Shown piece after piece: positions 18,003 through 28,800 of a DNA stretch of 64,000 nucleotides. This DNA comes from Effrenium voratum (lineage: Eukaryota; Sar; Dinophyceae; Suessiales; Symbiodiniaceae). The notes under the pieces are model-generated. The model saw only the letters and a list, made by a program, of their open reading frames with translations. It made no database searches and was not told where the DNA came from. The position numbers were made by a program, and so were the translations under genes. The stretch spans positions 1 through 64,000 of the forward strand of contig CAUJNA010001476.1 in the NCBI GenBank assembly GCA_963377175.1, written 5' to 3'. How positions within the stretch are numbered: position 1 is the stretch's first letter; the number at the start of each line of letters is the position of its first letter.

Positions 18003-18885
18003 ACTACAGGAACTCCAGGACCGGCAGCTGGCCGAGCTGCTGCAGCTGAGCGTGGAGGAGGTGTGCGCGGACTTCGACGCCATGCTGCGCCACGACTGGA
18101 GGCGCCTCGGCATCTCCGCCGAGGAGGCGCGAGAGTTCTGCGTGTGGCGCAACGCGCCGATGCGCGTGCTGAGCTCGCCTGGTGGACAGCTACGACCCGG
18201 CGCTGAAGGAGCACCGCACCGTTTGTTTTTTGGCCTTCGACGGGCACTGCTACATGTACAGGGCCGTGAAGAGGGTGCTGGAGAGGCAGGCGGCGCGCGT
18301 GCTCTACCGGGGCGAGGCGAGGCAGACCCTGCCGCCCATCGGAGAGTGGAGGCGCTTTGACGCCGCGGACGTGCAGCCGGGGCTGTTCTGGTGCGAGGAC
18401 CTGCGGGAGGCGCGGCGCCAGCTCATGGCCGCCGGCGAGAGCCCCAAGGTGGCCATCAGCAGCCCGGCGCGTACTGCGGGCTGAGGCTGAGGCGGGGCAC
18501 CAGGATCCGAGAGCTGCCAGAGGAGCACGAGGTGCTGCGGAGGTGGTGCGAGCGCTCAACCAGGAGTACAGGGGCCAGCGCCTGGCCGGCTTGGCGCACG
18601 AGACCGCAAGGAAGCTGGCGGCCGACGTCGCTGCCCAGCTGCATCTGTCCTCCTGCCTCGCCGCGCAAGTGCGCGCTGTGCGGCTGCGGGCTGACGGCCG
18701 GCACCTGCGAGCTGGACCACGTGGTACCGGTGAGGCAGGCCTTTGCGGGCAGCGTGCAGATTTTGCAGGCCCACCCGGTGTCATGGAGTACGCCCGGAGC
18801 CCCAAGCTGCCTCCCCTCGTCTTTGAGGCGCAGACGTGCGCAAAGGACGCACTGTACTCTCTCTGTTATTTGTGAAATCTAAAAC
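18003..18885 (+). pseudogene. Decayed viral-type gene with an HNH-endonuclease motif
   Basis: Three frames join to give one likely protein. The first carries LQLSVEEVCADFDAMLRHDW (about 18,036-18,180). The second carries DGHCYMYRAVKRVLE and FWCEDLREARRQL (to about 18,480). The third carries KCALCGCGLTAGTCELDHVV (about 18,670-18,730). The last is an HNH-type motif: a Cys pair followed by a Asp-His-containing core. The middle part could derive from a viral replication protein, perhaps a B-family DNA polymerase, but the polymerase motifs are not visible, so that is a guess. Frameshifts near 18,180 and 18,480 make it non-functional. Confidence 0.4.
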
Positions 18886-19307
18886 CGCTCACAGCGCATC
18901 TTCAGAGGTTATCGTTCAGCAAATGGGATTCTGCAAGAATTTGGTGGTTTTGCGCGGTGCGGCCACAGCCCTTCTGCTTGCACTTCTGCAAGGGTTTTCA
19001 GCTTGCTTCAATGTGCAGGCAAAACGGGTCCTAGTCGCATTCTGTGCGTCTCGGAAGTTTAAGTTGCCCGGGCTTAAAGTGCTGTTTCTGGCCTTGTAAG
19101 TGCGTTTCTGTTGCGGAGCTTTGTGGCTCGAAAAGCATGATAAGTGCTTTCTAAGCGCAACGGTAACTCAGAGCAGAAGGGTGGAATTCTCTTGGCCTCA
19201 TTTGCTGCATGTGAGCCTTGGGTTGCGTCTCCGTCAATCCTGCGCCGGCAACAGGATTGCATTGCTGGGTTAGCAGCCGCAGATAGGCCACGTATACTTC
19301 AGCCCAC
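18886..19307. other. Gene-free stretch between virus fragments
   Basis: No credible coding frame. It holds one CAATCCTG/CAGGATTG hairpin (19,235-19,259) like those at 17,045-17,100. Confidence 0.5.
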
Positions 19308-19761
19308 TTGCCTGGGGAAGTACACGCAGCAAGCAAGCAAGCCTCGGACCCCGTGGTGCCCCTGGTGCCATGCACGGGCATCTTCCTTGGGCCCAGCAAG
19401 TCGGGCAAAACTGTGGCGCTCATCAGTCTCATCCTGGAGCAGTACAAGGGCGTGTTTGAGCGGATCTACGTTTTCAGCGCAAGCGATCCCCGTCAAGAAG
19501 TACATCGAGCAGGACCTGGGGGTGAACACGGAGCGTGAGCAGGCTTACTGGGACGAGTGGGATGAGTCCGCCTTGCGGCGCATCATCCAGCAGCAGCGCA
19601 AGATCACGGAAGCGTCCAAGAAGTTGGAAATGAAGAAACTGTACCAGGTGCTTGTAGTCATCGACGACTTTGCTGACACGCCGCAACTCCACAAGCCGCA
19701 CGGCGCCCTTGACACGCTCTTCATCCGAGGCCGTCGCATGCAGATCAGCACCTGGGTGAGC
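19308..19761 (+). pseudogene. Packaging ATPase, second copy, 5' part, cut by the LINE
   Basis: This part carries Walker A (GPSKSGKT), then after an internal deletion and shift near 19,485 continues with KKYIEQDLGVNTE and the Walker B strand VLVVIDDFAD. It stops at STWVS, exactly where a 14-bp target duplication begins. The gene resumes at 31,495. Compared with the copy at 14,320-15,092 it lacks about nine residues and has lost its start. It is on the opposite strand to that copy. Confidence 0.75.
19748..19761 (+). repeat. Left target-site duplication of the LINE
   Basis: GCACCTGGGTGAGC here is identical to 31,481-31,494. Joining the flanks at this duplication makes the ATPase sequence continuous (STWVS then SQKLRL), which proves the insertion point. 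Confidence 0.9.
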
Positions 19762-20065
19762 ATTTTCCTGAGCATTTTCCTTGTAACGACCCTCACCCAC
19801 TATTGTGATGAGGGCCAATGAAAAGTTAACCCCGGAGAGGCCGTGAGGACACAACCAAAACGAACCCGCAACACCAAAAACCCCAGGGCCCCACCCCAAC
19901 CGAAAAGGGGAACCCACGGCCTCATCCCAACATGTCATGGCCTTAGGCCAAATCTCAGGTGTCCTGAGCCACTTGCATAAGGTGAAACGTCAAATTACAG
20001 CCAATTGCTCCAGTGCGGCACTTCAAGGGATGCACCGTGCGTGCTCACAAGTGAGGGAATCGCCT
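19762..20065 (-). other. 3' untranslated region of the LINE
   Basis: No gene. The terminal 24 bases on the + strand are two 12-bp copies of ATTTTCCTGAGC/ATTTTCCTTGTA, the second being imperfect. The tail probably serves template recognition by the element RT, as in LINEs that lack poly(A). Confidence 0.6.
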
Positions 20066-23000
20066 TCAAAGTTTCTTCGCAAGGAAATCCCGTCGGAAGT
20101 TTTGGTAGTGCACTTTCGAGTCAGCAGCCCGTTCGCTGTGAATTGCGTCAACCGCAATGACCGCCTCAATCTTTGGGATGACCGGCATAGCCGGCAAACC
20201 ATGCTGGGGTCGGCCATATGGGATTTGGATTACTAAGTCCCGCATCACATCTTGCAAAAGCATCTGCGGTCTTTGTTTAAAACCACAGGTGGGATCGTAG
20301 CCTGTGACGTTCGCAAAAGTTTGCGCTCTCTGAGTGGTGTCAGCTGGGAAAAGCTTTGTCTGCAGAATCTTTTCCAAGACACACAAGGAATCTCTAAAGT
20401 TCCGCATTTCCCTGGCCAACGGCAACGGGACGAGAAGCGCTCTTTGGTCCACATCGGGAACAGCATATTGAACATGATTTTTGGTGCCAAGGTTAACCGG
20501 TACCCTGGACTGAGTCGTGAGTCTGAAATTAAGCAACAGTTCATACCAAGTGACATCGGGAGCGCGAGGGTCGTCCGCAGGCGGCCATTTCAAGGTCTGA
20601 ACCCACCGGCCTAAACGATTCATATATGTCTCGCCCCAATAAAGGTACTGCGTGTGCTCATGGCTCAGGCTTGGCACCTGAAGAAATCTCGGGTGGTCTA
20701 TGCTTGGTGTGAGGTGCTCAATTGCCAGGTCCCGCCCCGGTCTCGCCGTCAAGGGCGGTTTCTTCCCCTTGCCTTGCATTTGCTTCTGGCTAGACTGTGT
20801 CTTGGATCTTTCCAGATCAGCCCTACATGCCATAGCCATGGTCGTGCGGCTTTGCATGGCTCTGTGCCGCACTTGCGCCTGTCTCAAAAGATTTGTGGTG
20901 CCACGGAAACCCATCAGTCTGGAGGCTCCAGCAGCTTGGTCTGCCAATCTATTCCCCTTTATGAGATAGCGCTGCCACGCATCCGGGTGTTTTGCTTCCT
21001 GGTGGCTCTTTATCTTTTGGATGCATACATCCTTGGTGTCATCAGCCAACGCTGCACACAAAGCCTGAAGCAAATCGTAGTTAGGCGCGTTCCAGAACCG
21101 CAATGGGTCGGGGTGCTCCTTGACAATCCGAAACATTTGAACAACATACTGGGAATCAGTCACGATGGTGCCCTGTCGCATGGCTTGCGTTGCCACACAT
21201 ACCGCCATCAACTCCGCTCGCGCAATAGTTTGATGCCCTGGTGTGTACCCACATTGCAAGGTACGAAAGGCACTATCAGGCGGCACGTCATGGAAGCCTG
21301 CTGCCCATATCTGTCTTAGTTGGTTACTGACACATTTATCCGTGACAATTGCCCAGCTGCTTTCCCTCAACTGTGCCCGAGCATGAATGTTCATGGAGCC
21401 ATCAGTCCACACAATCGGCTCCGCCTCTGCTTCAAAAGTGAACTGCGGCTCTGGAATCTGCATCTGCATCCGCATGGCCCATATATCCCGCACTTCCTGC
21501 TGCATCGGGAAAAAGGGGTATTCCACACTTGCTTTGTTGACATCCATGGAGGCGTCCAGCCACTCCTGCCAGTTGCCCCTTGTAATTCCCGTCTCGGAAC
21601 ATTCCCAAAGAGTGTGGCGCAAAGTGTGCTGTTCCTGGCCACAGTGTGGGCAAAAATTTTCCCCTGGCAAGTGTGCACGCTGGTTGTCGCCGCACAGCGA
21701 ACCGCTGATCGCATGCCTTATGTACAGCTGGTCACTTCGGGTTTGAGCATGGAAAGTCCGCGCTGTTTCGACAACGTCCACCGAGTCAATGTCTTGCCAC
21801 TCCTTCCTCAAGAGCATTTTGGATGTTATGTAGTCGTTCCACGACCGTTGGAGAAACTGCTGGAAAACTGGTTTTGTCATGTGTTCCAGTTCAATCCGCA
21901 ACCCTTCGGCATCGGTAATGGCGCTGGGTCTGTTCAGTGTCCACCCCATTAGGAGGGCACTCTTGGCCACTGCCACAGCCGGACCTGCCATCCGACTGAG
22001 CTGCATGCCAGTGTAGTTCTGTTCCTGCAAGCGGCAGGCTTTTGACCACACCCACCCAAATAGCAGAGGCACTTTTGCTAGCATTTGCCGGTGTAATGTG
22101 ATTACCCTATAAATAACATGGTACTCAGGGTCGACAATTCTTTCAGGAAGGCAGGAGCAAGCCAACCACGGGTTCGTGTACTCCCTGGATCCCACGAACA
22201 TTTTTGCCATGGTGCTCCTGAGTGTATTACATTTTTGTGCGGACGGGAACAAGATTTCGCATCCCGGCAAGGCCACCGGCAACACACTCGCAATCGCCGT
22301 TCTCGTTTGGTGCAACAGGCTTAAAGGGAGCGTGGCTGCCTTACTAGCTCTTTTACCGGCTTCGGTGAATCGTTGTTCTTGGGTCCCCACCCTCCTACCT
22401 TTTGAGTAATTTACCGTGGCTCCTAAGTCCGTTCCCCAGTTTCGCACCGTGAAATCCAGTCGCTGTCCCTTAGGGTTTGTCATCACCTTTGCCAATTGCC
22501 TAAGTTCGGTGCGTACCTCGGGAGTGTTACCCCACGCCCATGATTTGTCAAAAGAAATGATCTGTTTCCAGTCACTCATGAACGTTGTGGTGTGTTGCAA
22601 TCCTTCCTGAAAGGCCTCGAGTGTGTCCGAGAGGTACTCAAAGTTGTCAGCAAAAGCGAATGCTTGGGTGTGTTCTTGTTGTAAACCCGACATCCACAAT
22701 GCAGCCAACGCACACACCGCTGGTACTCCCATTGGATCCCCTTCCGGCACTCCATTGGTTGATCCAATGGGATTTGAGATGGCGTCCTTGATGGTTATAT
22801 ACCTCTGACACTGCATAAGGCCACGGGCCCAATGCTCGGCCAGCACTTTGGGAGCTCCAAGTTTAACCAGCAAGGCCGTAAGCGGCAATCTAGGTAGCTC
22901 ATTGAAGCAGCGTTTCAAGTCCAAGACATATCCGAAGGCCTTTCCCCTGCTTTCTTCTTTCCTATCCAAGGTTGCCGCAATTTGCCACCACACGTCTGCT

Positions 23001-25567
23001 ACCGTCCTGCCAATCATGCCCCCGGCGATGTTTTTTGGCAGGGTTGTAGACCATGCCTTCAGCAAGGCACGCGTCAAGACCTTACTCCAAATTCGAAAGA
23101 GCATTGACAGGATGGTAATGGGGCGAGTTGCTGATGGTGCCACTGCCAATGTCTCATCCATGTATTTAACCAGCATGATGGTTTTGGCGTTCATGATCTG
23201 CTGGGGCCACATGTTTTCCCTTTGGCCTTTCTTAAGGTCCTCAAAGGCCCGGTCGGGCAGGGACATTAGTTCACGGCTAGAGAACCCACATGGCCCTTTA
23301 GCACTGTTTTTCTTTGTTCGTTTCAGTGCTTCCCGCCACACCGGCACACTATACACATCTACATCAAGCTCGGCAAGCTGCGGCGCATGTGGACTATTAA
23401 CCCACCTCAAGGTGTTTTCCCAGGAGTCCCGGTTTGTTTGCTCGTCAATTTTGTCTCTATTCCACACTGGTTTCCACTGATGTTCCAAGGCTTGGATTAC
23501 CTGTTCAGGCGACGCACGCCACGCCCGATGTTGTGCCGAGAATCTAACGGGGGCACCAGCAGGCATGGTGGTCACGTGCAAAACTCTCCCGGTCACCCGA
23601 CCAACCACGATCTCCTCGCCAAGGCAGAGCAAACGGTCGCCTGGTTTAACCTGGTGGTCGTGCAATGCATAGACGCGCGGCGGCGTTTTTGCTGACATTC
23701 TGCACCTTACCAAATCGATGCATACCGATGTTTCCAAGTGGCTCACACCTGGCGTTGGTTGTTGCTTGATTATTCTGCAAGTGAATTTACCCCCTTGCTG
23801 GCCCCAGTCCACTTCAAGTTCTTGCTCAAACTTTTTCTTCCTGGCATTGGCAGCCAGAATATGGTACTGGTCACAATCAAATTCCACAGCCGCCGTGATG
23901 CACAATATCCACTCGAGCTGGCCTTGGCAGTACGGAGAATAATGCCACACTGGGTGTGCGTGGGTTCTAACCCATTCCGGAAAAGATGGGAGGTAGCCTT
24001 TTGCCTTTGAGATGGCAAGCCACTCACTCCGGATTTGGCTTTCATCGGGCCCGTCACCCCGGTGCCATGCAAGGAGCTGTCGGTGAATGGATTTTAGCCG
24101 CCGAACCTGCCTTGTTTTGTGCACGGCTGCAAACGAGGCTACATCGCAAAAGGGTTCATAATGGTTCCCCCCTCCCGGTTTTGGTGGTGCCGGATTCTGC
24201 ACTTTCCGCAGAGGCTGCTCACGGCATCTGCCAGCAAAATTGGCAGGCAATTGAGTGGTCTGCCCGTTCGAGATTGTGAGTGCCACTGCCGCCTCCGTAT
24301 TGGTCGCCCATTGCCGCAATGCACTATCCAAGTTTCCGGATGTTGGGTTCTGGCTGTGGATTTCGTCTCCGTAGTGTTGGTAATGTTCCGCTATCTGTTT
24401 AATGTCGGGCTCTAGCTGAGACCAGTCTTTTGGGTATCTGATGATGGATTGCACTGTCTGGCCTTGTGGAACACTCAACTTGAGCACGAATGGCAAGTGA
24501 GCTGCAAAGGCATGTTCCTCCAATACCGCTGCTTCTATCACCTGCTGACTCAAAGGTCCCTTGATCAAGATGGTATCGTTATAAGAAGCACCCAGACACG
24601 TGGGTCTAATGTAGTTGGGTTTGTTCTGACGAGCCCACTGGAGCATGTCGATGAAACCGTGGGCTTCGTAATGGACCCTCATACCTGTGTCCTCAAGGGA
24701 GGAGTTGAAGTCACCTGCTACTATGACGTGGGCACCTCCGGACTGTGCCCTCAGGAGAGTCTGGTTCAGGAGTACCCTATTCATGTCATTGATTTGCTCA
24801 GATTTTCCCACTTTGGCGTAAATGCAGATCACAAGCACGTCAAGGTGGGCTATTTTAATCCATCTTTCCATGTACCTGCAAGATTGTAGCAACCACGGCT
24901 CAACCTGGTTTCTGCTCAACCTAACTGGCATGCGCGAGTAAATGGCCACACCTAAACTGTCTCCTCGCAAACACTCATCAGGCACACGCGTCTGAGACCT
25001 GGGTGGGCACGCTTCTCCCCAATGGATATCACCATGGTTCAAAAGTTTGGTTCCTAGGGTCTTCTGCACCGCCTTGGTTGCACTGGTTTCACTGAGAAAG
25101 TAAATGTCAGCTTTGATATCAAGAATCGCCTTAGTTTTTTGCAGAACCGAAGTCGGGTTCAGAACACACAATGTAACGTTCAGCGGTCCCGGATTTTTGG
25201 CTTCCCCAATTCTCACTCCCGTCATTGGCGAAAAGGAATCATTGGTGCGGAAGTATCTCAAAACCTGGATGAACCAACGGCCGACGGACCTTTGTTTTTG
25301 CCTCGCGTCACAAATGCAATTCACTTGTGCGTACGGCACACTGCTTTGTTCTAGCACTTTCTGCTTTCGGCTGGATTTGGGCCAAGGGCGGAGATTTGCC
25401 ATTGCGACTCCATCCCACGGCTGATGCACTGTCGCTGCGACCCCACTCGAGCACGCGACCAATGGCACGTCAAGGAGACTAACACTGAAGGGCACAAGTC
25501 TTTCCTGGCCAGACCTGTGCATGCCATCCGGACGGGTGCTGCCCGGCATCACCAATCTGAGATTCAC
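20066..25567 (-). CDS. LINE ORF: APE-type endonuclease, reverse transcriptase, CCHC knuckle, RNase H
   Basis: 1,833 residues, intact. RIGEAKNPGP (about residue 120) is a hallmark before the endonuclease in several protist LINEs. The APE endonuclease follows with LSETSA, VAGDFNSS (about 286) and AHLPF. RT motifs: A, DLKRCFNEL (about 884); B, GVPEGDPMG (about 942); C, FAFADNFEY (about 974), with Asn in place of the second Asp. A C-terminal Cys/His knuckle CPHCGQEQHTLRH (about 1,307) precedes RNase H with WTDGS, RAEL, VTDSQY and GNRLADQA, so all four acidic positions are present. It would nick DNA and copy the element RNA by target-primed reverse transcription. A 237-base spacer separates it from the upstream frame. 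Confidence 0.9.
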   Translation of the reverse strand: MNLRLVMPGSTRPDGMHRSGQERLVPFSVSLLDVPLVACSSGVAATVHQPWDGVAMANLRPWPKSSRKQKVLEQSSVPYAQVNCICDARQKQRSVGRWFIQVLRYFRTNDSFSPMTGVRIGEAKNPGPLNVTLCVLNPTSVLQKTKAILDIKADIYFLSETSATKAVQKTLGTKLLNHGDIHWGEACPPRSQTRVPDECLRGDSLGVAIYSRMPVRLSRNQVEPWLLQSCRYMERWIKIAHLDVLVICIYAKVGKSEQINDMNRVLLNQTLLRAQSGGAHVIVAGDFNSSLEDTGMRVHYEAHGFIDMLQWARQNKPNYIRPTCLGASYNDTILIKGPLSQQVIEAAVLEEHAFAAHLPFVLKLSVPQGQTVQSIIRYPKDWSQLEPDIKQIAEHYQHYGDEIHSQNPTSGNLDSALRQWATNTEAAVALTISNGQTTQLPANFAGRCREQPLRKVQNPAPPKPGGGNHYEPFCDVASFAAVHKTRQVRRLKSIHRQLLAWHRGDGPDESQIRSEWLAISKAKGYLPSFPEWVRTHAHPVWHYSPYCQGQLEWILCITAAVEFDCDQYHILAANARKKKFEQELEVDWGQQGGKFTCRIIKQQPTPGVSHLETSVCIDLVRCRMSAKTPPRVYALHDHQVKPGDRLLCLGEEIVVGRVTGRVLHVTTMPAGAPVRFSAQHRAWRASPEQVIQALEHQWKPVWNRDKIDEQTNRDSWENTLRWVNSPHAPQLAELDVDVYSVPVWREALKRTKKNSAKGPCGFSSRELMSLPDRAFEDLKKGQRENMWPQQIMNAKTIMLVKYMDETLAVAPSATRPITILSMLFRIWSKVLTRALLKAWSTTLPKNIAGGMIGRTVADVWWQIAATLDRKEESRGKAFGYVLDLKRCFNELPRLPLTALLVKLGAPKVLAEHWARGLMQCQRYITIKDAISNPIGSTNGVPEGDPMGVPAVCALAALWMSGLQQEHTQAFAFADNFEYLSDTLEAFQEGLQHTTTFMSDWKQIISFDKSWAWGNTPEVRTELRQLAKVMTNPKGQRLDFTVRNWGTDLGATVNYSKGRRVGTQEQRFTEAGKRASKAATLPLSLLHQTRTAIASVLPVALPGCEILFPSAQKCNTLRSTMAKMFVGSREYTNPWLACSCLPERIVDPEYHVIYRVITLHRQMLAKVPLLFGWVWSKACRLQEQNYTGMQLSRMAGPAVAVAKSALLMGWTLNRPSAITDAEGLRIELEHMTKPVFQQFLQRSWNDYITSKMLLRKEWQDIDSVDVVETARTFHAQTRSDQLYIRHAISGSLCGDNQRAHLPGENFCPHCGQEQHTLRHTLWECSETGITRGNWQEWLDASMDVNKASVEYPFFPMQQEVRDIWAMRMQMQIPEPQFTFEAEAEPIVWTDGSMNIHARAQLRESSWAIVTDKCVSNQLRQIWAAGFHDVPPDSAFRTLQCGYTPGHQTIARAELMAVCVATQAMRQGTIVTDSQYVVQMFRIVKEHPDPLRFWNAPNYDLLQALCAALADDTKDVCIQKIKSHQEAKHPDAWQRYLIKGNRLADQAAGASRLMGFRGTTNLLRQAQVRHRAMQSRTTMAMACRADLERSKTQSSQKQMQGKGKKPPLTARPGRDLAIEHLTPSIDHPRFLQVPSLSHEHTQYLYWGETYMNRLGRWVQTLKWPPADDPRAPDVTWYELLLNFRLTTQSRVPVNLGTKNHVQYAVPDVDQRALLVPLPLAREMRNFRDSLCVLEKILQTKLFPADTTQRAQTFANVTGYDPTCGFKQRPQMLLQDVMRDLVIQIPYGRPQHGLPAMPVIPKIEAVIAVDAIHSERAADSKVHYQNFRRDFLAKKL

Positions 25568-25804
25568 AAAGGCGGTTCCACAGTGCGTGTTCCCGAGTGC
25601 CTATATCTGTTCTTATGCTAATTAAGGTATTAAAGCGGCCCGGCCACGGGCGGGATCCCCACTGGCAAGATTGCTCCACCAACCCCACACAATGCCATGA
25701 TCTCTTCCCTGGCCGCACAGACCACCATCTCACTTTGGCAATTTCGATTTGCAACATTTCCAGTACCTGGCCTGGCGGCCGTTTGCAATTGAAGCACTTC
25801 AAGG

Positions 25805-28800
25805 CTACAAATCATCCATTGCCGCGTCATCCCCCTTGTACGATCTGGTTTTCTGCTTTTTGTCCTTGGGTCCGGACTGCAATGACGTGATGGCTGTCAA
25901 GAGTTCACTGCTCTGGGCTGCAAGAGCTTGTTGCAGAGTATCCTGGAAGGAGGTCTGGAGCTCATTTCGCACGCTCGCCATCTCTCCTTGGAGTTTCTTT
26001 TCAAGCTCACGGATGTCTGTCTTCTGTGCTTTTTGAACATCTTGCATCTCGTCTCTGAGGCCGGTTGCAACATCCTGCAATTTTTTCTCCAGTGCCTGGA
26101 TCTTGGTGTCCTGAACATCCGACAGAGTCTGATTAGGCCCTGCCGGTTGCCTTGGCGCCGGGACAGGAATTTTAAGCTGGCTCCCCGTGCTCCTTGCCCC
26201 ATGCTGTGCCCATGGATCTGCACCTGACTGCCACGGATCTGCACTGCTAGTTTGGAGCGGTTTTTGCGGAACCGGCTTTCTGTGCTGCGGGTCTGTCAGG
26301 ATGACCTGCTGCTGCTTCATGTCCTTCGGTCGGACTTCTGTCACGAGGACCGCCTGATCTTCAATCAAGGCAACCTGCGTCGGTGCTGTTTTTTCCGAAG
26401 CAATCAACCACTTAGCCGGGCCCAGGCGCTTTATTGGTCGAAAGTTCCAATTCATTTTCCCCGCAACATTCATCAAACCCTCCGCCGTCACCCCTTCCGG
26501 CACCGGAAAAAGAGTGTATTTGAAGTTCGATGGAATTGCTTGCTGCAACGTCTCTCCAGGCCGAATGATCTTCCAGGCCTCCTGATGTTGCGTGATCGGA
26601 ACCCGGATCGCCACCCCTTTGCGTCCTCTGATCCATCCCGCGTGAGCGCTCAACTTCTGAAGAAGGATGGACAAATCCGCTGGCGTTTTGTCCTTAACCC
26701 AAATCAGAGCGTTGTCCTGCAAGGGCCTCCCATCAGCCCCAATTGCCGTGATGGAAACTGAGGCCGCTCCGGACTGCTGGGTCAGCTTCGGGATTTCAGT
26801 CTGGTCCACCTGTGCATAGAATCGAACCGAAGTTGCCTGCGCTGGGTTCGAGGGTTTCCCGTTCCTCTGGTAACTCCGGCCCCAGATATGCACGATGGCC
26901 TTCCGTGAGGTTTCCTCCAAGCGTGCCAAGATGTGCTTGACCGGGCTCGAGATTAGAACACTCCATGCCTGTGGCTCAAAGTCCTCCGCATCTGCTGTGA
27001 AATGACACGGGGCTGTCGCTCCTGTGGCTGGCTTGTGGTTCTCAAGAGCTAGCTTAATGTCAACCTGGCCCATCTGGATCATTTGAGCCCTCAGAACAAC
27101 TCTGTTTCCCTGAGCGTCGGTGGCGGGGCACGTGAGGATTTGCATGTGATAATCTGGGAAATCATCCGAGTTTACATGCTGCAGCAGCAAAACTGCCAGT
27201 TCATCCTTTGGGTGATGCCCCGCCTGCAACCATGGTAGAGCCTCCTGGTGGCTTGCGAGCACAACTCCGGTGGCTTTGTGTGAGATTTCCTGCAAGATGG
27301 AAGGCTGGGTACCGTCCTGATTTGCAAAAAACCCCGGGTCCAAGGCGTACATCTTTGGATTGCACTGGATATGCTGCTCGGGCCGCCTAGCACTGGTGGC
27401 TGGCTTTGCATCCATCTTTTTTGGAGTGGCAATGTTGAGTCTCTCAGCCAAACCGTAGAGGGCACTGGCCTTGTCTTGCTGATCCGTGGTCTGCAAGATG
27501 CGATCGATTTCGAGCGGATCGGCTTTTTTGCTAAGCTGTTCCACGATGTCACTGATGCGCTTAATCTGGCATCCACCGTCCAACAAGACCTGTGCGATCT
27601 GCGCTCTCACTGGGCCCGCAACTTGTTTCTTCTGCGCTCCACCGGCTAACCCTGGTGCATGGCATCGAAGCACACCACGTGTGAAAGGTTCCGCTGGCTC
27701 GCACAGAGATACCCATTTGCCATCGTGGCGCACTTCACGCACTTCTTGCTGATGGTCAGCCACGAAGGCCCTGACCACTTGTCCCGCAGTGGACGTGCAC
27801 GGCATTTGCAGGTAAGTTGCGGCACCTCCCGCCCACGCTATGGCGCATTCCATATGCCTGGATGGGAGCACTTCCGACCCTCCCCTGGCGCGATGACCAA
27901 TGTCACTCATTGCACTCCCAAAGGAGGCGACATGCAAAAGCACATCTTGCATCATATCCATGCCCACACGAAACCCCGAGGGGAGCGGCTGCACACACAT
28001 CTGAGGTTCGTTGGATTCTCCAAGGCATCTAATGGCAACTTCCCATCCAAGCTGTTTGAGTTGCTTAGGCACTTCCGCTTGGATCAAGGATCTGAAATCC
28101 TCGTTGACAATTGCCAATGTGCCTCGTGCCCGAAAAATGTCATGGCTTCGTGCAATGTTGGTTCGGCACTTCACGGGTCTGCATGCTTTGTCAGGCTGCT
28201 CGCCAACAGTCGCAATCTGGGCTCCACACGCGTTTTCACAGACAATGCACTGAGAGAGTGAAGGCACCTCAGGTAAGTACACTCGCATTCGGTCCTCAGT
28301 TAGCTTGCATTCATGCCTGGTGATTATGATGCACCGGTCGGCGATTATGCACTCAAAACTCGCGTTAAGATGCACTTGCTGATGCGGGACTTCTAGTATC
28401 ACAACCGAAGGGCGCTCACGGATCCGGCTTGCCTGCAAGTGGGTCTGGAACCAATGCATGCACTCTGCGTCCTGGGCGTGAACGAAAACCCGGTCCTCAT
28501 CGCAGTCAAAATGAGTGGTAAGGAAGTCGTCACTGATCAGTGTGGGGCTAATGCCGTCACTTCCCACCTGTTCGGTTGTTTCCTTAGCGTCAATGATAAA
28601 GACTGCCTGATCTTCGATTCTGATCTGAACATGGCAAGCCTTCAGTCTCTTTGCTAGGACCCCTTGAACTGCAACACCCGGGTCAATTGCAAACTTCCTA
28701 CCTCTGTGAAAAGCCGTCAAACCGTTTGCAATCGTCAATGCAGCGTGCGGGACACTTATGGCATTCCCCAAAATCAGGGACATAGATTTGTCCGTTCCTC

